Positions 26,536 through 34,685 of a stretch of DNA of 64,000 nt are shown in pieces. Under the pieces are notes generated by a model. That model was not told where the DNA came from. It saw nothing but the letters and a program-made list of their open reading frames with translations, and ran no database searches. This DNA comes from Bacteroidetes bacterium UBA1941 (GTDB lineage Bacteria; Bacteroidota; Bacteroidia; Chitinophagales; LD1), in assembly GCA_002336805.1 (NCBI GenBank), contig DDEZ01000002.1, positions 620,001-684,000 of the forward strand. Reading direction: 5' to 3'. The translations under genes and the position numbers were made by a program. Numbering within the stretch: position 1 is the first letter of the stretch; the number at the start of each line of letters is the position of its first letter.

Positions 26536-29496
26536 ATGTTTCTCAACTGTCATAGTTATTTCAGCTTTGGGTATGGGGTGATGTCTATAGACAAGCTGAT
26601 ATCTCATGCTATACAAATGGGTGTGAAAACGATGGCCCTGACAGATATCAATAATACAGCCGGCTGCCTGGATTTTTTGAGAAGATGCAAAAAAACAAAG
26701 CTACTACGGTCTGTGATAGGGGTCGATTTTCGCAATGGTGATGAGCAGCTATTTATCGGTATCGCTAAAAACAATACTGGATTCAAAGAGCTCAATGATT
26801 TTCTAACTAAGCATAAAAGGGCTAAAGAAGATTTTCCAGCTGATGCGCCTCAGTGGGAGCATTGCTACGTGATCTATCCATGGCAGCGGCACACTAAACG
26901 AGAATTGCTACCACATGAATACATAGGGCTGCATGCTGATGATATCACATCATATAGGCTTTATGGTCAATATGCGCATGATAAATTAGTAGCGCTGTTG
27001 CCTGTCACTATCCGCCATAAAGTAAGTTTTGACCGGCATAGATTGCTAAGTGCTATACGACATAATACATTGCTGAGTAAGCTGGGAAAGGATCAACATG
27101 GCAAGAACTCAGATAGATTCTATCCACGCGAATGCATATTGAAACTTTACGAAGAATTTCCTCAGGCACTGGCTAACGCTGAGCACATCCTGCAAACGTC
27201 ACATGTCGATTTCGAATTCAATAAAGAGAGCAATAATAACAAAGCCTGTTTCACTAAAAGCAGAGAGGAGGATATCCTGCTACTGACTACATTGGCGCGG
27301 ACAGGACTGGCTATGAGATACGGCGCGCATCCCGGATTCAAGGTCAAGCGGCGATTTATGAAAGAGCTCAGGATCATTATAGACCTGGGATATGCTTCTT
27401 ATTTCCTTATCAACTGGGATATCGTACAGTACGCGCGCCGCAAAGGTTTCTATTACGTAGGCAGGGGCAGTGGTGCCAATAGCCTGGTGGCTTATAGTCT
27501 GTATATCACTGATGTAGATCCTATAGATCTGGATCTTTATTTCGAGCGTTTTATCAATCCAGAAAGGAGGAATCTACCCGATTTTGATATTGATTTTTCC
27601 CATACAGATAGGGATGATATCCGTGACTATATCTTTAGGGAATATGATGGCCACGTGGCGTTGGTAGGCAGCTATAGCACCTATGAGCACAAGTCTTCTA
27701 TCCGCGAGCTAGGCAAAGTAATGGGCCTGCCTGCCAATGAGATCGAAGCACTACAGTCTGAGTGGCTGGACCGCAAAAAAGTAGATCGTATCGGAAAACT
27801 AATTTTAAAACATGCCGAAAAACTGAGAGAGGTACCCCGCCAGCTGAGTGTGCATGCCTGTGGTATCATCATCTCGGAAGCCCCCATTACTACTTACTCC
27901 GCACTCGAATATTTTCCTGTAGGCTATCCATCTACACAGTACTCTATGCTGGAGGCAGAGGACGTTGGCCTACATAAGTTTGATATCCTCAGCCAGAGGG
28001 GGCTCGGTCATATCAAGGATGCAGTAGAACTAGTCCGGACTAACAGGGGAGAAGAAATAGACATACACCGGATACAAGATTTCAAAGTAGACCTGCGCAT
28101 AAAAGATATGCTGATAAAAGGCGATACCATCGGCTGCTTTTATGTCGAGTCACCTGCTATGAGGCAGCTGCTACGGAAACTACACGTGCAAGATTATCAT
28201 GGCCTGGTGGCAGCCAGCTCCATTATCAGGCCCGGCGTGGCTAACTCTGGTATGATGCGGGAATACATACTCAGATATCGCTATCCGGAGAGGAGGAAAC
28301 TGGCTAATAAAAGACTGTGGGACATCATGCCTGATACCTATGGTATCATGGTTTATCAGGAGGATGTGATAAAGGTGGCTCACATGTACGCAGGCCTTAC
28401 GCTGGAGCAGGCAGATGTGATGCGCAGAGGTATGTCTGGGAAGTTCCGCTCACGAGAAGAATTTCAAGCTGTAAAAGAGGCTTACTATGGCAACTGTAAA
28501 AGGAAAGGATATCCTGATGATGAAGCAATAGAAGTCTGGCGCCAGATAGAGAGCTTCGCAGGCTACTCCTTTGCCAAGGGGCACTCTGCCTCCTATGCGG
28601 TAGAGAGCTATCAGAGCCTGTACCTACGTGCATATTATCCTATAGAGTTTATGGTCGGTGTGCTGAATAACTTTGGCGGATTTTATAGCACGGAGTTCTA
28701 TCTGCATGAGGCCAAAATGCTCGGCGCGCAGATAGAACTGCCCTGTATCAATCATAGCAATAATCTGGCAGCACTCTATGGCAAGACCATCTATATGGGT
28801 TTTTGCCTGATCAAAGACCTGGAGGTAGCTACGGTAGAAAATATCCTGCGCGTACGTGAGGAGGGTGAGTTTGCAGATCTCAATGATTTTGTAAAACGTG
28901 TGCCTGTCTCTCTGGAGCAGGTGCGCATCCTGATACGTATCAAGGCATTTCGCTTCACCGGACGCACTGCCAAGGAACTCCTCTGGGACGCCCACCTGCT
29001 CATGGGCAAGGAGAAGAAGTCTGCGCCGCGCCGCGAGCTTTTCCGCGTAGCGGCCCACTCTGATACGCTGCCACCACTAGAATATGATCAGTACGAGGAT
29101 GCGCTGGACGAGATGAAGATCCTGTCCTTTCCATACACTTCTCCTTTCAGGCTGCTATCGAGAAACTATGATAAGCTAACGCTCGCGAAAGATATGATGA
29201 CTCACCTCGGCCAGACCATCTACATGGTAGGCTACTATGTCAATATCAAACGCGTGACGACTATCACAGGCGAGACGATGTACTTCGGCTCCTTTATAGA
29301 TGAGCAGGGATATTTATTTGATAGCGTCCACTTCCCACGGTCTATAGAGCAGTATCCCTTCACCGGGCGCGGCTGCTATATCCTGAAGGGCAAGGTGATC
29401 GAAGAGTTTAATGTGCCGAGCCTGGATGTATCACACATGCAGCGGATACCGTGGGCTTTTGGGGTCACGATGCCATCTCATCCTGATATGGTATAA
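26536..29496 (+). CDS. Short DnaE-type DNA polymerase III alpha subunit (DnaE2/error-prone type)
   Basis: 986 residues from the ATG at 26536 (MFLNCHSYFSFGYGVMS); the open frame continues upstream into dinB but is not conserved there. An N-terminal PHP domain (NCHSYFSFGYG, MALTDINNTAG), polymerase palm with RNLPDFDIDFSHTDRDDI (two catalytic Asp), the LVGSYSTYEHKSSIRELG block, finger region YQEDVIKVAHMYAG and GHSASYAVESYQSL, and an OB-fold tail are seen. It is shorter than replicative DnaE (~1160). In Bacteroidota this form is encoded beside dinB and is thought to act in mutagenic repair. The first ~800 bp are distinctly more A+T-rich than the rest. Confidence 0.9.
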   Translation: MFLNCHSYFSFGYGVMSIDKLISHAIQMGVKTMALTDINNTAGCLDFLRRCKKTKLLRSVIGVDFRNGDEQLFIGIAKNNTGFKELNDFLTKHKRAKEDFPADAPQWEHCYVIYPWQRHTKRELLPHEYIGLHADDITSYRLYGQYAHDKLVALLPVTIRHKVSFDRHRLLSAIRHNTLLSKLGKDQHGKNSDRFYPRECILKLYEEFPQALANAEHILQTSHVDFEFNKESNNNKACFTKSREEDILLLTTLARTGLAMRYGAHPGFKVKRRFMKELRIIIDLGYASYFLINWDIVQYARRKGFYYVGRGSGANSLVAYSLYITDVDPIDLDLYFERFINPERRNLPDFDIDFSHTDRDDIRDYIFREYDGHVALVGSYSTYEHKSSIRELGKVMGLPANEIEALQSEWLDRKKVDRIGKLILKHAEKLREVPRQLSVHACGIIISEAPITTYSALEYFPVGYPSTQYSMLEAEDVGLHKFDILSQRGLGHIKDAVELVRTNRGEEIDIHRIQDFKVDLRIKDMLIKGDTIGCFYVESPAMRQLLRKLHVQDYHGLVAASSIIRPGVANSGMMREYILRYRYPERRKLANKRLWDIMPDTYGIMVYQEDVIKVAHMYAGLTLEQADVMRRGMSGKFRSREEFQAVKEAYYGNCKRKGYPDDEAIEVWRQIESFAGYSFAKGHSASYAVESYQSLYLRAYYPIEFMVGVLNNFGGFYSTEFYLHEAKMLGAQIELPCINHSNNLAALYGKTIYMGFCLIKDLEVATVENILRVREEGEFADLNDFVKRVPVSLEQVRILIRIKAFRFTGRTAKELLWDAHLLMGKEKKSAPRRELFRVAAHSDTLPPLEYDQYEDALDEMKILSFPYTSPFRLLSRNYDKLTLAKDMMTHLGQTIYMVGYYVNIKRVTTITGETMYFGSFIDEQGYLFDSVHFPRSIEQYPFTGRGCYILKGKVIEEFNVPSLDVSHMQRIPWAFGVTMPSHPDMV

Positions 29497-29523
29497 GTAT
29501 AAATCCCGGGATGGTGCTGTGAG

Positions 29524-30015
29524 TTACACTACCTTATTGGCACAGCAGCTGGCGGCTACTGCATCGGGCTTTGCCTTGAAGGTAAACCCCATGGAGAGGA
29601 TATAACCCATCGCCTCACTCAGTGCCGTATTGGACCCAAAGCGCGGATTGGTATTGATGTCCGCATGCACCTCCAGCTCCGTCTTGTACTGGTCAAAGAG
29701 CGGGCAGAGATGATACGCTATCTCTATAGAGCGGGATACCTCGTGGAGCATACGCTCCTTGATGGTCATACGCTGCTGGGAGCGCATGGTGTTGATGAAC
29801 ATATACCCACCTTTCCCTTTGCGCAGCAAGAGTATGACCGTGGCAAACTCCGTCTCCAGTCCGTAGACCTGAGAGTCAGTGCCGATACATACTTTGATCT
29901 TGTTGCCTGAGTCGCTCTCGTGGATGAGCGCCTTCTCCACCACCTCGCTGATCGGCGCGCTAAATGTCGTGCCGTCCAGCTTCCTCCATCTCCCATTGAC
30001 TACGGTTGATTGCAT
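29524..30015 (-). CDS. YkuK/DUF458-type RNase H-like protein
   Basis: 163 residues. KVCIGTDSQVYG with a first acidic residue, and LEVHADINTNPRFG with a second Asp, fit the DUF458 (B. subtilis YkuK) family, which is predicted to adopt an RNase H-like fold. A biochemical role is not established. No signal peptide. It converges on the dnaE-like gene with 27 bp between them. AAAACCA precedes the start by 6 nt (complement of 30022-30028). Confidence 0.8.
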   Translation of the reverse strand: MQSTVVNGRWRKLDGTTFSAPISEVVEKALIHESDSGNKIKVCIGTDSQVYGLETEFATVILLLRKGKGGYMFINTMRSQQRMTIKERMLHEVSRSIEIAYHLCPLFDQYKTELEVHADINTNPRFGSNTALSEAMGYILSMGFTFKAKPDAVAASCCANKVV

Positions 30016-30236
30016 AAGCGTTGGTTTTATTAAAGTTAAAACCAGAACTCCTCAGATTCCTAATATCAAGACGTGTTTTTGTGCACAGAGCGTTGTGCGG
30101 TGGCCCTGTTTAACTCATGCTTTACAGCTACTTCATATTGTGTTAAAATTTCATTGACCGGCAGCTACCTTACTATGATTGAATCCATGCAGGGGCAAAG
30201 GATACCTTCTTTATATTCGCAGCTATCCATCTGTAT

Positions 30237-31640
30237 ATGAAGCATAAAATATTATTAGTCTGCCTGTTGCTGTTCGCTCTCTTTACTACCGCGCAAGATG
30301 ACAAAAGGTTATTCTTTGGCACGCCGGCCTTCCACGGTGCCCAGCTGATAGGCAACTATCCCAATACGCCATTCCTTTTTGCCATGCCGGTCACAGGCAC
30401 ACGGCCTATACAGTACAGTGCTGTAGACCTGCCTATGGGCCTCACAGTAGATGAGAAGACGGGCTTCATCAGTGGTAATATAAAAAAGGCTGGTACCTAT
30501 AAGGTCACGCTCGTAGCTGTCAATCAATTTGGCAAAACGACGGAGGACATATCCATCGTGATAGGAGACAAGCTCTGCCTCACGCCGCCTATGGGCTGGA
30601 ATAGCTGGAATGTTTTCACCTCAGAGATCAGTGAGCAGCTACTGATGGAGATGGCAGATGCCATGGCCGGCAATGGTATGCGCGACCTCGGCTATCAGTA
30701 CATCAATATAGATGACTTCTGGCATGCCTCAGAGCGCGAGGCAGATGGGCGGCCCAAGGTAGATAGCGTAAAGTTCCCTCATGGTATGAAATACCTCGCC
30801 GACTATGTACATAGCAAAGGCCTCAAGCTGGGCATCTACTCCTGTGCAGGTGACAAGACCTGCGGCAAGTGTTTTGGCGGCTATGCGCATGAGGAGATAG
30901 ATGCAAAGGCATATGCCGAGTGGGGCATAGACCTGCTGAAGTATGATTACTGCTTTGCACCATGGGGCAGGCACGCAGCTATAGAGCGCTATACCAAGAT
31001 GGGCTCCGCACTCAGAAACTCCGGTCGATCTATCGTCTTCAGCGTATGCGAGTGGGGCCTGCGCAAGCCATGGCTCTGGGCAGAGAAGGCCGGTGGCCAC
31101 TACTGGCGTACTACGCCGGATATCTTTGATACCTGGAATCATGGCAATCCTTTTCAGATGAGTGTGATGCGAATCCTCAAGAAGCAACGCGGCCTGGAGC
31201 GCTACGCCGGCCCCGGCCACTGGAATGATCCCGACATGCTCCTCGTAGGCAATCATGGCAAAGGCCGTGCTACAAGCTCTGGTGGACTTTACAAGGGATT
31301 GACGCAGGATGAATACAAAGCCCACTTTGCACTATGGTGCATGATGAGTGCGCCGCTGCTGGTGAGCTGTGATCTGCGCACTATCTCAAAGGAGGATTTT
31401 GAGATCATCACAGATGCAGAGATGATAGCCGTAGATCAGGAACCGGCGCAGGTGGCAGGACGAGTGATCAAAAAACATGGTGCTGTGTGGGAATATGCTA
31501 AAACCATCAATCAATACCAGTGGATCACGATGTACCTCAATACCAGTAAAAAGCCGAAACCTGATCCTATATCAGCAGGGCGCAGTATCCCGGCCCACGG
31601 TATATCGTGGCAGAGAAACAGCAGGCTGCCGGACAGGTGA
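30237..31640 (+). CDS. GH27 alpha-galactosidase, secreted, with shortened C-terminus
   Basis: 467 residues: signal peptide (MKHKILLVCLLLFALFTTAQ), a putative Ig-like domain (~25-110; GTRPIQYSAVDLPMGLTV, GTYKVTLVAVNQFGKT), then the GH27 barrel beginning LTPPMGWNSWNVF. The nucleophile Asp is in LLKYDYC, the acid/base Asp in WRTTPDIFD, and the conserved GPGHWNDPDMLLVG is present. It should release terminal alpha-galactosyl (or related arabinosyl/N-acetylgalactosaminyl) residues in the periplasm. After IAVDQEPAQVAGRV the expected C-terminal beta-sandwich of ~80-90 residues is replaced by ~50 residues ending SWQRNSRLPDR. This suggests a 3' deletion or frameshift. Confidence 0.87.
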   Translation: MKHKILLVCLLLFALFTTAQDDKRLFFGTPAFHGAQLIGNYPNTPFLFAMPVTGTRPIQYSAVDLPMGLTVDEKTGFISGNIKKAGTYKVTLVAVNQFGKTTEDISIVIGDKLCLTPPMGWNSWNVFTSEISEQLLMEMADAMAGNGMRDLGYQYINIDDFWHASEREADGRPKVDSVKFPHGMKYLADYVHSKGLKLGIYSCAGDKTCGKCFGGYAHEEIDAKAYAEWGIDLLKYDYCFAPWGRHAAIERYTKMGSALRNSGRSIVFSVCEWGLRKPWLWAEKAGGHYWRTTPDIFDTWNHGNPFQMSVMRILKKQRGLERYAGPGHWNDPDMLLVGNHGKGRATSSGGLYKGLTQDEYKAHFALWCMMSAPLLVSCDLRTISKEDFEIITDAEMIAVDQEPAQVAGRVIKKHGAVWEYAKTINQYQWITMYLNTSKKPKPDPISAGRSIPAHGISWQRNSRLPDR

Positions 31641-31644
31641 TTTA

Positions 31645-32073
31645 TTAGTCCGCCTTGAAATCTATCTTCCTGTGCGTCCCATCGCAGAAAGGCTTATTGT
31701 TTGATGCACCACAGCGGCAGAAAGCAGTGACATTATTCTTCTTTGTGAGCTCACCATTTGCATTCTTGATAGTCACATTACCATAGACTAATAGCGGCCC
31801 ATCCTTTGATGCCTCTACTATGGTCTCCGCATCTACATCTACACGCTCAGGACCGGCATCGCTATTCATATAGTAGCTCAGCGCGCCGCTCGGGCAGCGC
31901 TTCACCTGGGCCACTATCCGCTCTGTGGTAGCACCCTCTGGTTTGATCCAGGGTTTTACGAATGGATCAAAGACCTCGCGTAGTTCCGTCCAGCAGATCT
32001 TGGAGTGGATACAGATATCCGGCTTCCATATCACGGTTACTTCACCGTTGGTATATTTCTTAGTGATCTCCAT
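31645..32073 (-). CDS. Fer4_19 plus CDGSH iron-sulfur domain protein
   Basis: 142 residues. The N-terminal Fer4_19-like part has spaced cysteines (DICIHSKICW and RCPSGA), and the C-terminal CDGSH motif reads FCRCGASNNKPFCDGTH, the 3Cys-1His ligand set of a redox-active 2Fe-2S cluster. Probably a small cytoplasmic electron-transfer or redox-sensing protein. It is the last gene of a three-gene minus-strand set (FMN reductase, OsmC, this gene) with gaps of 3 and 12 bp. AAAACCA lies 7 nt before the start; part of it falls inside the end of the upstream osmC gene. Confidence 0.87.
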   Translation of the reverse strand: MEITKKYTNGEVTVIWKPDICIHSKICWTELREVFDPFVKPWIKPEGATTERIVAQVKRCPSGALSYYMNSDAGPERVDVDAETIVEASKDGPLLVYGNVTIKNANGELTKKNNVTAFCRCGASNNKPFCDGTHRKIDFKAD

Positions 32074-32085
32074 TGTATGATGGTT

Positions 32086-32481
32086 TTAGTTGATCAGGTT
32101 AGTTTCTATATGGATGGGATTGGTCAGCGCTTTGTGTATCGGGCATTTATTGGCTATCTCCAGCAGCTTAGCGCGGTCCTCAGCTCCCAGGCTGCCGGTC
32201 AGGGTGATATCGCGCTTGATCTCCGTATTGTTTTTTTCTTTGTCCCATATCAGTGAGACGTGTGTCTGCACACCGTCCAGCGCCATGCCTTTGCGATCTG
32301 CATACATCCGGACCGTGGCACAGGTGCAGGCGCCCAGCGCAGCTGCGAGCAGTTCGTGCGGATTTGGGCCCAGGTCTGTGCCTTCATTTTCTCTCGGCTC
32401 GTCCGCTATCAGGCTATGGTCGCGGGCCTGTATGCTCACGCGGTAGTGATCGCGGGTGATGGATGCAGTGATCTCTGACAT
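32086..32481 (-). CDS. OsmC family peroxide-reducing protein
   Basis: 131 residues. GPNPHELLAAALGACTCATVRMYADRKG contains the reactive-cysteine region of OsmC/Ohr proteins, with Cys-x-Cys at ~52-54, and KCPIHKAL carries the second cysteine. Such proteins reduce organic hydroperoxides, usually as cytoplasmic dimers. It lies between a FMN reductase gene (3-bp gap) and a CDGSH protein gene (12-bp gap), which suggests a shared redox-stress operon. AAAACCA lies 6 nt before the start, in the end of the upstream gene. Confidence 0.9.
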   Translation of the reverse strand: MSEITASITRDHYRVSIQARDHSLIADEPRENEGTDLGPNPHELLAAALGACTCATVRMYADRKGMALDGVQTHVSLIWDKEKNNTEIKRDITLTGSLGAEDRAKLLEIANKCPIHKALTNPIHIETNLIN

Positions 32482-32484
32482 GAT

Positions 32485-33045
32485 CTATGGTTTTAGTTTT
32501 TTATCTCTGATAGCCTCTGCCAGCCAGACGAACTCGGCGACAAACCGGTCCATGCTCCGCGACAGAAACTCGTCTTTCACTTCACCCCCTTCGCCAAAGG
32601 CGTGCTGTACATTTGATACCAGCAGTTTGTACGGCATCGGGAAAGCGCCTAATGAGAGGATAAGCAGCTGCATCTCTGTAGACGCATTGATGCCACCCAT
32701 ACGCCCCGCCCCGACAGACACCACGCCTATCGGCTTGCTTTTAAATTCTTCTGAGAAGTAATCCACTGCATTTTTCAAAGCACCGGAGTAGGAGCCGTGG
32801 TACTCAGGCGAGAGAAATATGATAGCATCGGCCTGATCCAGCTTTTGCTGTATGTCTGCGAGGCCGGGTATGGTGTTATCAGCGGGGCTGTATTGCTCCT
32901 CCAGTACGGGCAGGTTGTATTCCGCCAGGTCTATAATAGCAGCCTGAGTGTGACCGCTGGCGTGAAACCGCGATGCCAGCGCTACTGATACATCGTGGCT
33001 CCGGCGGCCTTTTCTGATACTGCCTGATATGATGACTATATTCAT
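32485..33045 (-). CDS. NADPH-dependent FMN reductase
   Basis: 186 residues of the flavodoxin-like FMN_red family. The phosphate loop is ISGSIRKGRRSHDVSVALA, and AIIFLSPEYHGSYSGALKNAVDYF is the flavin-ring motif seen in azoreductase/chromate-reductase relatives. It probably reduces FMN or quinones with NAD(P)H. First gene of a compact minus-strand operon with osmC-like and CDGSH genes. The start lies 98 bp from the divergent GH1 gene. Confidence 0.9.
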   Translation of the reverse strand: MNIVIISGSIRKGRRSHDVSVALASRFHASGHTQAAIIDLAEYNLPVLEEQYSPADNTIPGLADIQQKLDQADAIIFLSPEYHGSYSGALKNAVDYFSEEFKSKPIGVVSVGAGRMGGINASTEMQLLILSLGAFPMPYKLLVSNVQHAFGEGGEVKDEFLSRSMDRFVAEFVWLAEAIRDKKLKP

Positions 33046-33092
33046 TGCTACCGTGAAATTAGGGCATTATACTGATTCGGGCACTACTGCTC

Positions 33093-33122
33093 TTGATACC
33101 TTGCCCAAATCGTTTAAATTTG
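33093..33122 (+). promoter_or_regulatory. Bacteroidota-type promoter for the GH1 gene
   Basis: TTG (33093-33095), a 19-nt spacer and TAAATTTG (33115-33122) match the consensus exactly. The chosen start codon at 33144 lies 21 nt after the -7 box, which rules out the longer open frame that begins at 33093. Confidence 0.7.
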
Positions 33123-33143
33123 AATCAACCCAAAATACTAAAC

Positions 33144-34577
33144 ATGACAAGAGAGGAATGGTTGCGGATGGCCGCAATACTTGGCGCAGGTACTATGATG
33201 CCGAAGGGACTGATGGCAGAGATGCTCACACCAAATGGTGAGATCAAGGCCAGCGATTTCGGCAAAGACTTTATCTGGGGTACTGCCACAGCAGCCTATC
33301 AGATAGAGGGTGCCTGGAAGGAAGATGGCAAGGGTGAATCCACCTGGGACCACTTCTCTCACAAGCATGGCAAAATAGCCCGCCACGAGACGGCAGATGT
33401 AGCAGCAGACTTCTACCACAAATATGAGAGCGACATCGCGCTGATGAAGCAGCTCAATATCCCTTCGTTCCGCTTCTCCGTGGGCTGGTCGCGCATACTG
33501 CCACAGGGCACGGGCCAGGTCAATCAGAAGGGCGTGGACTTTTACAATCGTGTGATAGATACCAGTCTGAAAAATGGCATAGACCCATGGCTGACCCTCT
33601 ATCACTGGGACCTCCCACAGGCACTGGAGAAAAAAGGGGGCTGGACCAATCGCGATATCCTAAATTGGTTTGAAGAATACGTGGGCGTGTGTGCGATGAA
33701 GTTTGGTGACCGCGTCAAGAACTGGATGGTCTTCAATGAGCCGATGGCATTTACTGCGCTAGGCTACCTGGTAGGCAGCAATGCACCGGGCAAATTTGGC
33801 TATCACAACTTCTTTGCGGCTGCGCACCATGCTACTATGTGCCATGGAGTAGGTGGGAGGACGCTCAGGAGGCTACTGCCGTCTACGGCTAAGATCGGCA
33901 CCACCTTCTCCGTGAGCCATGTGGAGGCTTTCAAAAACCTCTCAAAGAATGAAGAGACGCGCCGCAGGTGTGATGCACTCTTCAATCGCCTCTTCATAGA
34001 GCCTACGCTCGGCCTCGGCTACCCATATCGCGACCTGCCGGCGCTGAAGCATATCTACAAGTTCATCTTACCTGGAGATGAAGCGCTGATGCCGTTCGAC
34101 TTTGATTTCATCGGCCTGCAAAACTACTTCCGTGTCATCGTGAAGCACTTCCCGCTGATACCGATGGTGCATGCCATCAATGAGTCTCCAAAGAAACTCG
34201 GGCACCCTGTCACTGCTATGGGCTGGGAGGTTTATCCGGAGGGTATCTACGATATCCTGAAGCAGTTTTCACAGTACAAGGGCATCAAGAATATCATCGT
34301 CACAGAGAATGGTACTGCCTTCCCGGATAAGGTGGAGAACGGTGCCGTGCATGACCCGCAGCGCAAAGAGTACATACAGGAATACCTGAAGCAGGTACTC
34401 CGTGCCAAGAAGGATGGCATGAATGTAAATGGCTATTTCGTCTGGTCATTCATAGACAACTTTGAGTGGGACTCTGGCTACAGGCCTCGCTTTGGCATAG
34501 TGTACAATGATGTGGCAGACCAAAAACGGATCGTGAAGGATTCGGGTTTGTGGTTTGCGGACTTCCTGAAAAAATAA
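33144..34577 (+). CDS. GH1 family beta-glucosidase
   Basis: 477 residues from the ATG at 33144. A promoter overlaps the longer upstream frame, so that start is rejected. After a short N-terminal helix (MTREEWLRMAAILGAGTMM) comes the GH1 barrel: DFIWGTATAAYQIEG, STWDHFSHKHGKI, FSVGWSRILPQGTGQ, the acid/base Glu in MVFNEPMAFT, the nucleophile Glu in VTENGTAFPDK, and VWSFIDNFEWDSGY. It should hydrolyse beta-glucosides such as cellobiose. The N-terminus resembles a weak export signal without a clear cleavage site, so location is uncertain. Confidence 0.92.
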   Translation: MTREEWLRMAAILGAGTMMPKGLMAEMLTPNGEIKASDFGKDFIWGTATAAYQIEGAWKEDGKGESTWDHFSHKHGKIARHETADVAADFYHKYESDIALMKQLNIPSFRFSVGWSRILPQGTGQVNQKGVDFYNRVIDTSLKNGIDPWLTLYHWDLPQALEKKGGWTNRDILNWFEEYVGVCAMKFGDRVKNWMVFNEPMAFTALGYLVGSNAPGKFGYHNFFAAAHHATMCHGVGGRTLRRLLPSTAKIGTTFSVSHVEAFKNLSKNEETRRRCDALFNRLFIEPTLGLGYPYRDLPALKHIYKFILPGDEALMPFDFDFIGLQNYFRVIVKHFPLIPMVHAINESPKKLGHPVTAMGWEVYPEGIYDILKQFSQYKGIKNIIVTENGTAFPDKVENGAVHDPQRKEYIQEYLKQVLRAKKDGMNVNGYFVWSFIDNFEWDSGYRPRFGIVYNDVADQKRIVKDSGLWFADFLKK

Positions 34578-34685
34578 GGTTTAAAGCATCAGAATCACCA
34601 ATTTTAGCCGGATTGAACCCTACAATTTGGTCTGGCATTTTTTTTTCATATTTTCACGCAAATCAATCAACTAAATCAAAACTCT

